Below are positions 34,893-42,724 of a DNA stretch of 64,000 bases, in pieces. Position 1 is the first letter of the stretch. Each line of letters starts with the position of its first letter. This DNA is from JAHCIE01 sp034431435. Its GTDB lineage: Bacteria > Chloroflexota > Anaerolineae > Epilineales > JAHCIE01. Location of the stretch: the NCBI GenBank assembly GCA_034431435.1, contig DAOUDG010000031.1, positions 1 through 64,000 on the forward strand, given 5' to 3'. The position numbers were made by a program, and so were the translations under genes. A model generated the notes under the pieces. That model had not been told where the DNA came from and did not search any database. It saw only the letters and a program-made list of their open reading frames with translations.

Positions 34893-36239
34893 GTGGATAG
34901 CGTCACTACCGACCTGGAAGCCAAACTCAATGACCTGTCGTTCCAGCAGCGGCTCGAAGCCCTGGCGGAACTGGCGCGGCGGGCCAGGCTGTCCGATACG
35001 CCCCGCCCGGCTGAGACCGAGCGGGTCAACATGCACTGTCACAGCCTCTACTCGTATAACGCCTACGGCTACTCGCCGGCCGCCCTGGCCTGGCTGGCCT
35101 ATCAGCGCGGCTGGCGCGCCATTGGCCTGGTCGACTTCGACGTGCTGGACGGCGTGGATGAGTTCCTCGATGCCTGCGACCTGCTCGGCGTGCGTGGCGC
35201 GGCCGCCCTGGAAACGCGCACCTTCCTGCCCCCGTTCGCCGACCGCGAGATCAACTCGCCGGGCGAGCCGGGTGTGTTGTATCACATGGGCCTCGGCTTC
35301 AGCAGCAGCCGGGTCCCCGACGCTGCTGGCAGCGCCCTGGCCGACCTGCGCACCCGCGCCACGCGCCGCAACCGCGACATGATCGCGCGCCTGAACCGCT
35401 ACCTCGACCCGGTTACCGTCGACTACGACACCGACGTACTGACCATGACGCCTTCAGGCAATGCGACGGAGCGACACATGCTCGTCGCCTACGTGCGCGC
35501 CGCCGAAGCGCAGACGCCCAACCCGACCGCCTTCTGGGCTGACCGGCTCGACTTACCCGGCGACAAGGTCGCCACGCTGATGGAGAACCCGGCGCAGTTC
35601 CAGAATACGCTACGCGCCAGGCTGATGAAGCGCGGCGGTGTGGGCTACGAGCAGCCCGGCCCCGACACTTTCCCGCCCTTCGCCGAGGTGCAACGCCTCA
35701 TCCTGGCCTGCGGCGCGCTGCCGTGCTACGCCTTCCTCGACGGCACATCCAGCGGCGAGCAGGCGCTGGGCGAGCTGGTGGGGCTGCTGGTGGACCACGG
35801 TACGGTGGCCGTGAACATTATTCCCGATCGTAACTGGAACATCGCCGACGCCGCGACCAAGGCGGTCAAGCTGCAACGCCTGCATGACCTGGCGCGGCTG
35901 GCCGACGACCTGGCGCTGCCTTTCAACATTGGCACCGAGATGAACAGCCCCGGCCAACGGCTGGTGGACGACCTGGACGCGCCCGAACTGGCGTCGCTAC
36001 GCCAGGCCTTCCTCGACGGCGCGTACTTCGTCTACGGCCATACCGTGTTACAACGCGCCCTGGGTCTGGGCTACCAGAGCGACTGGGCGCGGGACTGTCT
36101 CCCTGAGCGACGCGCGCGGAACGCCTTCTACACCCAGGTCGGCCGGGCCGTTCCACCCGGTCGCGCGGGCCTGGCCCAACTCCAGGCATTGGATGCTTCC
36201 ATGTCGCCATCAGACCTATTAGCGAGGTTGAGCCTATGA
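34893..36239 (+). CDS. PHP-domain metal-dependent hydrolase
   Basis: 448 residues. The N-terminal PHP fold begins with Asn-Met-His-Cys-His-Ser (His48, His50), the first metal ligands, followed by Gly-Leu-Val-Asp-Phe-Asp. PHP proteins are mainly phosphoesterases, so it could dephosphorylate a sugar phosphate made by the neighbouring kinase. The C-terminal 200 residues are not a domain I recognise. GTG start after GGGAG; overlaps the next gene by 4 bp. Confidence 0.7.
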   Translation: MDSVTTDLEAKLNDLSFQQRLEALAELARRARLSDTPRPAETERVNMHCHSLYSYNAYGYSPAALAWLAYQRGWRAIGLVDFDVLDGVDEFLDACDLLGVRGAAALETRTFLPPFADREINSPGEPGVLYHMGLGFSSSRVPDAAGSALADLRTRATRRNRDMIARLNRYLDPVTVDYDTDVLTMTPSGNATERHMLVAYVRAAEAQTPNPTAFWADRLDLPGDKVATLMENPAQFQNTLRARLMKRGGVGYEQPGPDTFPPFAEVQRLILACGALPCYAFLDGTSSGEQALGELVGLLVDHGTVAVNIIPDRNWNIADAATKAVKLQRLHDLARLADDLALPFNIGTEMNSPGQRLVDDLDAPELASLRQAFLDGAYFVYGHTVLQRALGLGYQSDWARDCLPERRARNAFYTQVGRAVPPGRAGLAQLQALDASMSPSDLLARLSL

Positions 36240-37975
36240 GCGTCACTACCTTGAAGCGCGACAAACTGGATGAGTATAAGCGCGCCGACGCGCCGCTGCC
36301 CGAGCACAATGTTGTGTGGCCTACCTACGGCGCAGGCTTCGAGAACTTCGGTCGTGACGAACGGCCCATCGAGACGCCGCTGCCTCCCGCCGGCGCCGAT
36401 GAACTGATCGTCCGCCATGACGCCTGCGGCCTGTGCTTCTCCGACATCAAGATTATCTCCCTCGGTGAGCAGCACCCGCGCATCTTCCGCGACATCCGCC
36501 AGGAGCCGGTCGTCCAGGGCCACGAGGTCGCCATGACCGTCGTCCAGGTCGGCGACGATCTGCGCGACCAATACCACGTCGGCGACCGCTTCATCATCCA
36601 GGCGGACATCTTCAAGGACGGCGTCGGCTACGCCTACGGCTACATGATCGACGGCGGGCTGTCGCTATACGGGCGCATCGACCAGCGCATCCTCAACGGT
36701 GACGGCGGCAACTATCTGATTCCCATCCAGCCGCGCGACGGGTACGCCGAAACGGCCCTGGCCGAACCGTGGGCGTGTGTCATCGCCGCCTACGAGCTGA
36801 CCTATCGCAGCGGGTTGAAGCCCGGCGGCACGACCTGGATCGTGGGCACGGGCGCGAGCGGCACGGCGTACACTATCAGCGCCGGCTTCGACGCGGCGAG
36901 TCACCCGGCGCGGCTGCTGCTGACCGACGTACCGCCGGCCTTTGCGGCCTGGCTTCGGGAGCGCGCCGCCGCCCTCGGCGTCGAGGTGCTGGATGCGCCG
37001 GACGTGACTGCGCCGCCGGTCACTCCCAGCGACGACATCGTGCTACTCGCCACGACCGCCGATCTGGTGGAGACGGTCAGCCCGCATCTGGCCGACTTCG
37101 GCATCGTTGCCCTGCTGGGCAACACGCCCCTCGACCGACCGGCCCAGGTGGACATTGGCCGCGTCCACTATAACCGCTGGACCTACGTCGGCGGGCGGGG
37201 AACCGACGTGGCGCGCGCCTACAGCGACCTGCCGGTGCGCGCCGCGCTGCGGCCGGGCGGGCGCGCCTGGTTCATCGGCGCGGGTGGGCCGATGGGACGC
37301 ATGCACGTCCAGCGCGCCCTGCAAAGCCCGCAACCGCCCGCCATCATCGTCTGCACGGACATGGGCGACGTGCGCCTCCAGGCCCTGCGCGACACCTTCG
37401 CCGGGGAGGCAGCGGCGCGCGGCATCGAGTTCGTGTGCATCAATCCGGCGCATCGCGGCGCCGCCGCAGCCGAGCAGGAGATGGACCATTTCAGGGCGGA
37501 AGGCTTCGACGACATTGTCGTCCTGGCCCCCGCGCCGGCCGCCATCGCCGACGCGGCCAACTGGCTCGCGCCCCAGGGTGTGATGAACATCTTCGCGGGC
37601 GTGGCGCGCGGCGTGACGACCCGGCTGGACCTGAGTGCGGTGTATCTACGGGACGTGCGCTTCATCGGCCACTCAGCATCGGACATCGATGACCTGCGCC
37701 TGACGCTCCACAAGGTCGAGACGGCCGAGTTGTCGCCCAACCGCTCCGTGGCGGCTATCGGCTCATTGAGCGCGGCGCGCGACGGGCTGATCGCCGTGCG
37801 CGACAGCGTCTTCCCCGGCAAGGTAGTCATCTACCCGCACATCACGGACTTGCCGCTAACGCCACTGGCCGACCTGAAGGATCGCCTGCCGACCGTGTAC
37901 GCGAAACTCAAGGATGGTCGCGAGTGGACCATCGAGGCCGAGGAAGAGTTGCTGCGCGTGATGCTACCAGAGTGA
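36236..37975 (+). CDS. Zinc-type (MDR) dehydrogenase with two Rossmann motifs, sorbose-1-phosphate reductase-like
   Basis: 579 residues, against 340-420 in ordinary medium-chain dehydrogenases. The GroES-like domain has Cys64-Gly-Leu-Cys67, Gly-His-Glu (95-97) and Glu178 as catalytic-zinc residues; the four-cysteine structural zinc loop is absent. Two nucleotide-binding motifs are visible: Gly204-Thr-Gly-Ala-Ser-Gly and, about 145 residues later, Gly348-Ala-Gly-Gly-Pro-Met-Gly. I infer either an inserted second Rossmann-like domain or a fused paralog. Context with a SrlD-like enzyme points to oxidation or reduction of a sugar or sugar phosphate. Confidence 0.75.
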   Translation: MSVTTLKRDKLDEYKRADAPLPEHNVVWPTYGAGFENFGRDERPIETPLPPAGADELIVRHDACGLCFSDIKIISLGEQHPRIFRDIRQEPVVQGHEVAMTVVQVGDDLRDQYHVGDRFIIQADIFKDGVGYAYGYMIDGGLSLYGRIDQRILNGDGGNYLIPIQPRDGYAETALAEPWACVIAAYELTYRSGLKPGGTTWIVGTGASGTAYTISAGFDAASHPARLLLTDVPPAFAAWLRERAAALGVEVLDAPDVTAPPVTPSDDIVLLATTADLVETVSPHLADFGIVALLGNTPLDRPAQVDIGRVHYNRWTYVGGRGTDVARAYSDLPVRAALRPGGRAWFIGAGGPMGRMHVQRALQSPQPPAIIVCTDMGDVRLQALRDTFAGEAAARGIEFVCINPAHRGAAAAEQEMDHFRAEGFDDIVVLAPAPAAIADAANWLAPQGVMNIFAGVARGVTTRLDLSAVYLRDVRFIGHSASDIDDLRLTLHKVETAELSPNRSVAAIGSLSAARDGLIAVRDSVFPGKVVIYPHITDLPLTPLADLKDRLPTVYAKLKDGREWTIEAEEELLRVMLPE

Positions 37976-37990
37976 TGAGGTAACACATCC

Positions 37991-38791
37991 ATGATGCTTC
38001 CAGATAGAGTCGCCATTGTCACCGGCGGCGCGCAGGGGTTGGGCGAAGCCCTCTGCCAGCGCCTGGCCCGCGAGGGCTGCCACGTTGTCGTGGCCGACAT
38101 CAACGCCGAGCAGGCCGCCGCCACTGCCGACGGCATTACCACCGCCGCGCGCGCCACCGGCTCCGACCGCCGCGCCATTGGCGTCAAGGTCGACGTCACG
38201 AGTGAAGAGCAGGTCGCCGCCCTGGTCGACCGCGCCGTCGCCGAGTTTGGCCGTCTCGATGTGCTGGTGTCCAATGCGGGCATCCTCATCGCCGAGGACA
38301 TTACCGACTTCCCCGCCGACAAGTGGCAGGCCGTGATGATGGTCAATCTCTACGGCTACTTCCTGTGTGCCAAGCACGCCGCGCGGGTGATGAAGCCGCA
38401 AGGTAAGGGCGTCATCATCCAGATCAACTCCAAGTCGGGCAAGAAGGGCAGCTTCAAGAACTCCGCCTACGCGGCCTCCAAGTTCGGCGGCATCGGCCTC
38501 ACCCAGAGCATCGCCCTCGACCTGGCCGAGCATGGCGTGCGCGTCAACGCTGTCTGCCCCGGCAACCTGCTCGACTCGCCCTTGTGGGTCAACTCGCTTT
38601 ACAAGCAGTATGCCCGGAAGTGGGGCATCACCGAGGCCGAGGTACGCCAGCGCTACATCGACCAGGTTCCCATGAAGCGCGGCTGCACCTACGACGACGT
38701 CTGCAATGTGGTCGCCTTCCTGGCCTCCGACCAGGCCAGCTACATGACCGGCCAGGCCATCAACGTGACCGGCGGCCAGGAGATGCGCTAA
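37991..38791 (+). CDS. Short-chain dehydrogenase, sorbitol-6-phosphate dehydrogenase (SrlD)-like
   Basis: NAD(P)-dependent SDR, 266 residues. Cofactor motif Thr-Gly-Gly-Ala-Gln-Gly-Leu-Gly (11-18); catalytic Ser147, Tyr160, Lys164. The long stretch Ile-Asn-Ser-Lys-Ser-Gly, and later Val-Pro-Met-Lys-Arg-Gly-Cys-x-Tyr-Asp-Asp-Val with Tyr-Met-Thr-Gly-Gln-Ala-Ile-Asn-Val-Thr-Gly-Gly, are very close to E. coli SrlD. The true substrate here is probably a deoxyhexitol or ketose derivative rather than sorbitol-6-phosphate, since no hexitol PTS is present. ATG 37994 is an equal alternative start. Confidence 0.85.
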   Translation: MMLPDRVAIVTGGAQGLGEALCQRLAREGCHVVVADINAEQAAATADGITTAARATGSDRRAIGVKVDVTSEEQVAALVDRAVAEFGRLDVLVSNAGILIAEDITDFPADKWQAVMMVNLYGYFLCAKHAARVMKPQGKGVIIQINSKSGKKGSFKNSAYAASKFGGIGLTQSIALDLAEHGVRVNAVCPGNLLDSPLWVNSLYKQYARKWGITEAEVRQRYIDQVPMKRGCTYDDVCNVVAFLASDQASYMTGQAINVTGGQEMR

Positions 38792-38801
38792 GCGAGACCG
38801 T

Positions 38802-40121
38802 ATGCCAATCGCTGTCATTCTGCCCAAGCTGGGCAACACCGTCGAGAGTTCCATTATCGCCCGCTGGCTCAAGCGACCCGGCGAGACCGTCGCCGAAGGC
38901 GAGCCACTGGTGGAGATCGAGACCGACAAGAGCAGCCTTGAGGTAAACAGCCCCGCCGCGGGCGTCCTCCTCGACACGTTCTTCGGCCCAGGCGACGACG
39001 TGCCCGTGCTGACCACCATCGCCGCCATCGGCCAGCCGGGCGAGGAGGCGGCTTCCCTTCGCCCGCGTGACGCGGCGACACCCGCCACCCCTGCCCCCCC
39101 TCCGGCTCCCCCCGTCGACCATGGGAAGGGGGAGGAGGGAATCAGTGAGGTCTTCGTCTCGCCACGCGCGCGGCGGCTGGCCGAGCACAAGGGGCTGGCC
39201 GTGGCGGACCTGACGGGTAGCGGCCCCGGCGGGCGCATCATCGAGCGCGACGTGCAGGCCGCCCTCGCCGCCCGACCGCGTCTGACGCCCCTGGCGCGCG
39301 CCCTGGTCGAGAAGGGCGGCTTCACCCCGCCCGCCGACGCCGCCGGCCGCGTCACCAGCCGCGACCTTACGCCACCCACCGCGACGGCCTCCGCGCCTGG
39401 CATAGCCGGGCCAACCCAGGCCGTCGCCGAGTACGAAGATATACCGCTCAGCAACGTGCGCCGCCTCATCGCCGAGCGCATGCTGGCCTCCTTGCAGACC
39501 ACGGCCCAGCTGACCCTCAACGCCTCGGCCGACGCCCGCCAGGTGCAGGCCCTCCGCCAGCGGCTCAAGGCCAGCCCCGAGGCCCTCGGCCTGCGCGAGG
39601 TGACGGTCAACGATCTGGTGCTGTTCGCCGTCAGCCGCACCTTGACCCGCTTCCCCGACCTCAACGCCCTCTTCCTGGACAAGAGTCTGCGCCGCTTCAC
39701 GCCGGTTCACCTCGGCTTCGCTGTGGACACGCCGCGCGGCCTGCTCGTACCCGTCATCCGTCATGCCGACAGCCTCAGCCTGCGCGCCCTGTCCCAGGCG
39801 GCGCGGCGGCTGGCCCAGGCGGCGCAAGACGGCAAGGCCACCCCCGACGACCTCAGCGGCGGCACGTTCACCGTGACCAACCTGGGCAGCCTCGGCATCG
39901 AGAGCTTCACGCCGGTGCTCAACCCGCCCCAGGTCGCCATCCTCGGCGTGGGATCCATTCAATTGAAGCCCGTCGACGCCGACGGCGAGGTGCAGTTCAT
40001 CCCACACCTGGGCCTGTCCCTGACCATCAACCACCAGGTTGTAGACGGCGCGCCGGGCGCGCGCTTCCTGCACGCCGTGACCCAGGCCATAGCCAGCCTG
40101 GACTTGCTATTGGCGACGTGA
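38802..40121 (+). CDS. 2-oxoacid dehydrogenase E2, dihydrolipoamide acyltransferase
   Basis: Transfers an acyl group from E1 to coenzyme A. One N-terminal lipoyl domain with Lys43 in Glu-Thr-Asp-Lys-Ser; a peripheral-subunit-binding domain near 118-152 (Ser-Pro-Arg-Ala-Arg-Arg-Leu-Ala); a second, degenerate copy near 158-182; then the catalytic domain with Asn-His-Gln-Val-Val-Asp-Gly-Ala near 410, carrying the His and Asp of the active site. Pro/Ala linkers separate the domains. It precedes the E1 gene by 66 bp. No E3 (lipoamide dehydrogenase) gene is in the window, so E3 must come from elsewhere. Confidence 0.92.
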   Translation: MPIAVILPKLGNTVESSIIARWLKRPGETVAEGEPLVEIETDKSSLEVNSPAAGVLLDTFFGPGDDVPVLTTIAAIGQPGEEAASLRPRDAATPATPAPPPAPPVDHGKGEEGISEVFVSPRARRLAEHKGLAVADLTGSGPGGRIIERDVQAALAARPRLTPLARALVEKGGFTPPADAAGRVTSRDLTPPTATASAPGIAGPTQAVAEYEDIPLSNVRRLIAERMLASLQTTAQLTLNASADARQVQALRQRLKASPEALGLREVTVNDLVLFAVSRTLTRFPDLNALFLDKSLRRFTPVHLGFAVDTPRGLLVPVIRHADSLSLRALSQAARRLAQAAQDGKATPDDLSGGTFTVTNLGSLGIESFTPVLNPPQVAILGVGSIQLKPVDADGEVQFIPHLGLSLTINHQVVDGAPGARFLHAVTQAIASLDLLLAT

Positions 40122-40187
40122 TACGCGGGTGGTCACATGGCCGCCCGCGACCCCGATTGGCCCGTCGATCATTGCCCCAGAGGAACT

Positions 40188-42638
40188 ATGCCCAAGACCC
40201 TACTCATTGATCCCGTGGAAGTACGTCGACCTGGCGTCATCGTCGCCCCCAACATCCCCATCAACCAGTACACGCCCGACCCCCAGGCCGAGGCGAAGAC
40301 CTACGGCCGCGACGCCCTGGTGCGCATCTACCGCGACATGGTACTCATTCGCGAGTTCGAGACCATGCTCGACCGCATCAAGAAAGAGGGCGTCTACGAG
40401 GGCATCGAGTACAGCCACAAAGGCCCCGCCCACCTGTCCATCGGCCAGGAAGCCGCCGCCGTTGGCCAGGCCTTCCATCTCACTCGCGACGACTTCATCT
40501 TCGGTTCGCATCGCAGCCACGGCGAGATTCTCGCCAAGAGCTTCTCGGCCATCGCCGGGCTAGCCGAGGCTGAGCTGACCGCCATCATGGAGAGCTACCT
40601 GGATGGCGCGCCGCTGCGCGTCGTCGAGACCTACAGCCGCGCCGACGCGCCGAGCCTGGCCCTCGATTATGTCCTGTACGGCACGCTGGCCGAGATCTTC
40701 GGCCGCGCCGCCGGCTTCAACCAGGGCCTGGGCGGGTCGATGCACGCCTTCTTCCCTCCCTTCGGCGTCCTACCCAACAACGCCATCGTCGGCGGCTCGG
40801 CCGATATTGCGACTGGCTCGGCCCTCTACAAGCGCGTCAACCGCAAGCCCGGCATCGTCATCGCCAACATCGGCGACGCCAGCATGGGCTGCGGGCCGGT
40901 TTGGGAAGCGATGATGTTCGCCGCCATGGACCAGTATCGCACGCTGTGGGATGCGGAGATCGGCGGCGCGCCGCCCATCCTGTTCAACTTCATGAATAAC
41001 TTCTACGGCATGGGCGGTCAGCCGAAAGGCGAGACCATGGGCTTCGACGTGCTGGCCCGCGTCGGGTTGGGCGTCAACCCGGAGGGTATGCACGCCGAGC
41101 GCGTCGACGGCTTCAACCCGCTGGCCGTGGCCGACGCCATCGCCCGCAAGCGACCGGTCCTCGAAGGCGGGCGCGGCCCTGTGTTGCTGGATGTGGTAAC
41201 CTATCGCTTCTCCGGTCACTCGCCGTCGGACGCCTCCAGCTACCGCGACAAGGCCGAGATGGACCTGTGGCAGGGCGTCGACTCCCTGGTGACCTACCGC
41301 CAGTACCTGCTGGACAACGGCCACGCCGACGCGGCCGCCCTCGACGCCATTCGCGCCGACGCCGTGGCCCGCATCAGCCAGGCCCTGCGCGCCGCCGCCG
41401 ACCTGGAGCGCTCGCCGCGCCTCAGCGAGGAGGCCATCGCGGCCGTCATGTTCTCGAACGAGTTGAAGGATCGCATCGCTGAGGGCACGCCGGAGGTGCG
41501 GCTGGCGAAGGCTGACAGCCGCCTGGCCGTCACAGAGGGCAAGTTCCGCTTCGCCTTCGACGCTCAGGGCCAGCCCCACCCCAGGCTCAAGACGCTGACC
41601 TACGCCGAGGCCCTGTTCGAGGCGATGATGCACCGCTTCTACGCCGATCCTACGATGGTGGCCTACGGCGAGGAGAACCGCGACTGGGGAGGCGCGTTCG
41701 GCGTGTATCGCGGGCTGACGGAGTGCCTACCCTACCACCGCCTGTTCAACTCGCCCATCTCCGAGGGGGCCATCGTGGGCACGGCGGTAGGCTACGCCCT
41801 CAGCGGCGGGCGCGTCGTGGCCGAGCTGATGTACGCCGACTTCATGGGGCGCGCAGGCGACGAGATCTTCAACCAGATGGCGAAGTGGCAGGCCATGTCG
41901 GCCGGGCTGCTGGCATTGCCCCTGGTGCTACGTATCTCGGTGGGCGCCAAATATGGCGCGCAGCACTCCCAGGACTGGTCAGCGCTGGTGGCCCATGTGC
42001 CCGGCCTGCGGGTCATGTATCCGGCCACGCCCTACGACGCCAAGGGCATGCTGAACCTGGCCTTGCGGGGAACGGACCCGGTGGTGTTCTTCGAGAGCCA
42101 GCGCCTCTATCCGGAGCCGGAGAGGCTGGTTCAGGGCGGCGTGCCTGTGGACTACTACGAAGTTCCCCTCGGCGAGCCAGTGGTACGCCGCGAGGGCGGC
42201 GACCTGACGCTCATCACCCTCGGCCCGGCCCTCTACATCGCGCTGGAAGCGGCCGACGAGTTGGCGAAGCATGGCGTCGCGGCCGAGGTTATCGACCTGC
42301 GCTTCCTGAACCCACTGAACTACGAACCCCTAGTCCAGTCGATCCGCAAGACGGGCAAGGCGGCGCTGGTATCGGAGGCGTGCGAGCGCGGCTCGTTCAT
42401 GCACACCGTCGCCTCCAATCTAACGCAGCTGGCCTTCGACTACCTGGACGGCCCCATCGCGGTGGTCGGAGCGCGCAACTGGATCACGCCCGCCGCTGAG
42501 ATAGAGGACCTGTTCTTCCCCCAGAAAGAGTGGATTGTGGACACTGTCCACGAACGAGTGCTGCCCCTGGCGGGCTACACGCCCCTCACACGCCAGGCCA
42601 CGTCTGAGATCATCACTCGCAACCGCGCGGGGATTTAG
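40188..42638 (+). CDS. 2-oxoacid dehydrogenase E1, alpha and beta subunits fused
   Basis: Thiamine-diphosphate enzyme that decarboxylates a 2-oxoacid and loads the lipoyl arm of E2. The alpha half (about 1-425) holds Ser-His-Lys-Gly-Pro-Ala-His-Leu-Ser-Ile-Gly-Gln-Glu and the ThDP motif Gly-Asp-Ala-Ser ending in Asn-Phe-Met-Asn-Asn. The beta half (about 470-810) is transketolase-like, with Tyr-Gly-Glu-Glu-Asn, Glu-Leu-Met-Tyr-Ala-Asp-Phe and a C-terminal Val-Ser-Glu-Ala-Cys-Glu-Arg-Gly-Ser. ATG 40188 after GAGGAAC is preferred; the frame opens at 40137. Specificity (pyruvate, acetoin or a sugar-derived 2-oxoacid) is not readable. Confidence 0.9.
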   Translation: MPKTLLIDPVEVRRPGVIVAPNIPINQYTPDPQAEAKTYGRDALVRIYRDMVLIREFETMLDRIKKEGVYEGIEYSHKGPAHLSIGQEAAAVGQAFHLTRDDFIFGSHRSHGEILAKSFSAIAGLAEAELTAIMESYLDGAPLRVVETYSRADAPSLALDYVLYGTLAEIFGRAAGFNQGLGGSMHAFFPPFGVLPNNAIVGGSADIATGSALYKRVNRKPGIVIANIGDASMGCGPVWEAMMFAAMDQYRTLWDAEIGGAPPILFNFMNNFYGMGGQPKGETMGFDVLARVGLGVNPEGMHAERVDGFNPLAVADAIARKRPVLEGGRGPVLLDVVTYRFSGHSPSDASSYRDKAEMDLWQGVDSLVTYRQYLLDNGHADAAALDAIRADAVARISQALRAAADLERSPRLSEEAIAAVMFSNELKDRIAEGTPEVRLAKADSRLAVTEGKFRFAFDAQGQPHPRLKTLTYAEALFEAMMHRFYADPTMVAYGEENRDWGGAFGVYRGLTECLPYHRLFNSPISEGAIVGTAVGYALSGGRVVAELMYADFMGRAGDEIFNQMAKWQAMSAGLLALPLVLRISVGAKYGAQHSQDWSALVAHVPGLRVMYPATPYDAKGMLNLALRGTDPVVFFESQRLYPEPERLVQGGVPVDYYEVPLGEPVVRREGGDLTLITLGPALYIALEAADELAKHGVAAEVIDLRFLNPLNYEPLVQSIRKTGKAALVSEACERGSFMHTVASNLTQLAFDYLDGPIAVVGARNWITPAAEIEDLFFPQKEWIVDTVHERVLPLAGYTPLTRQATSEIITRNRAGI

Positions 42639-42653
42639 GTTGGTAGCCACGCA

Positions 42654-42675
42654 GGGCAGGGCCTCGCCCCTGCCC
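42654..42675 (+). other. GC-rich hairpin between E1 and ribulokinase-like genes
   Basis: GGGCAGGG (42654-42661), loop CCTCGC, CCCTGCCC (42668-42675), followed by TCTTG. Possible attenuator before the last gene of the operon. Confidence 0.45.
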
Positions 42676-42724
42676 TCTTGACGGAAGAATGGGACACGGA
42701 CGAACACACAATGAGGTGGAACTC

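Noticed and set aside
37964..39700. 578-codon minus-strand frame opposite the SDR and E2 genes
   Set aside because: No recognisable domain; spans two well-supported plus-strand genes.
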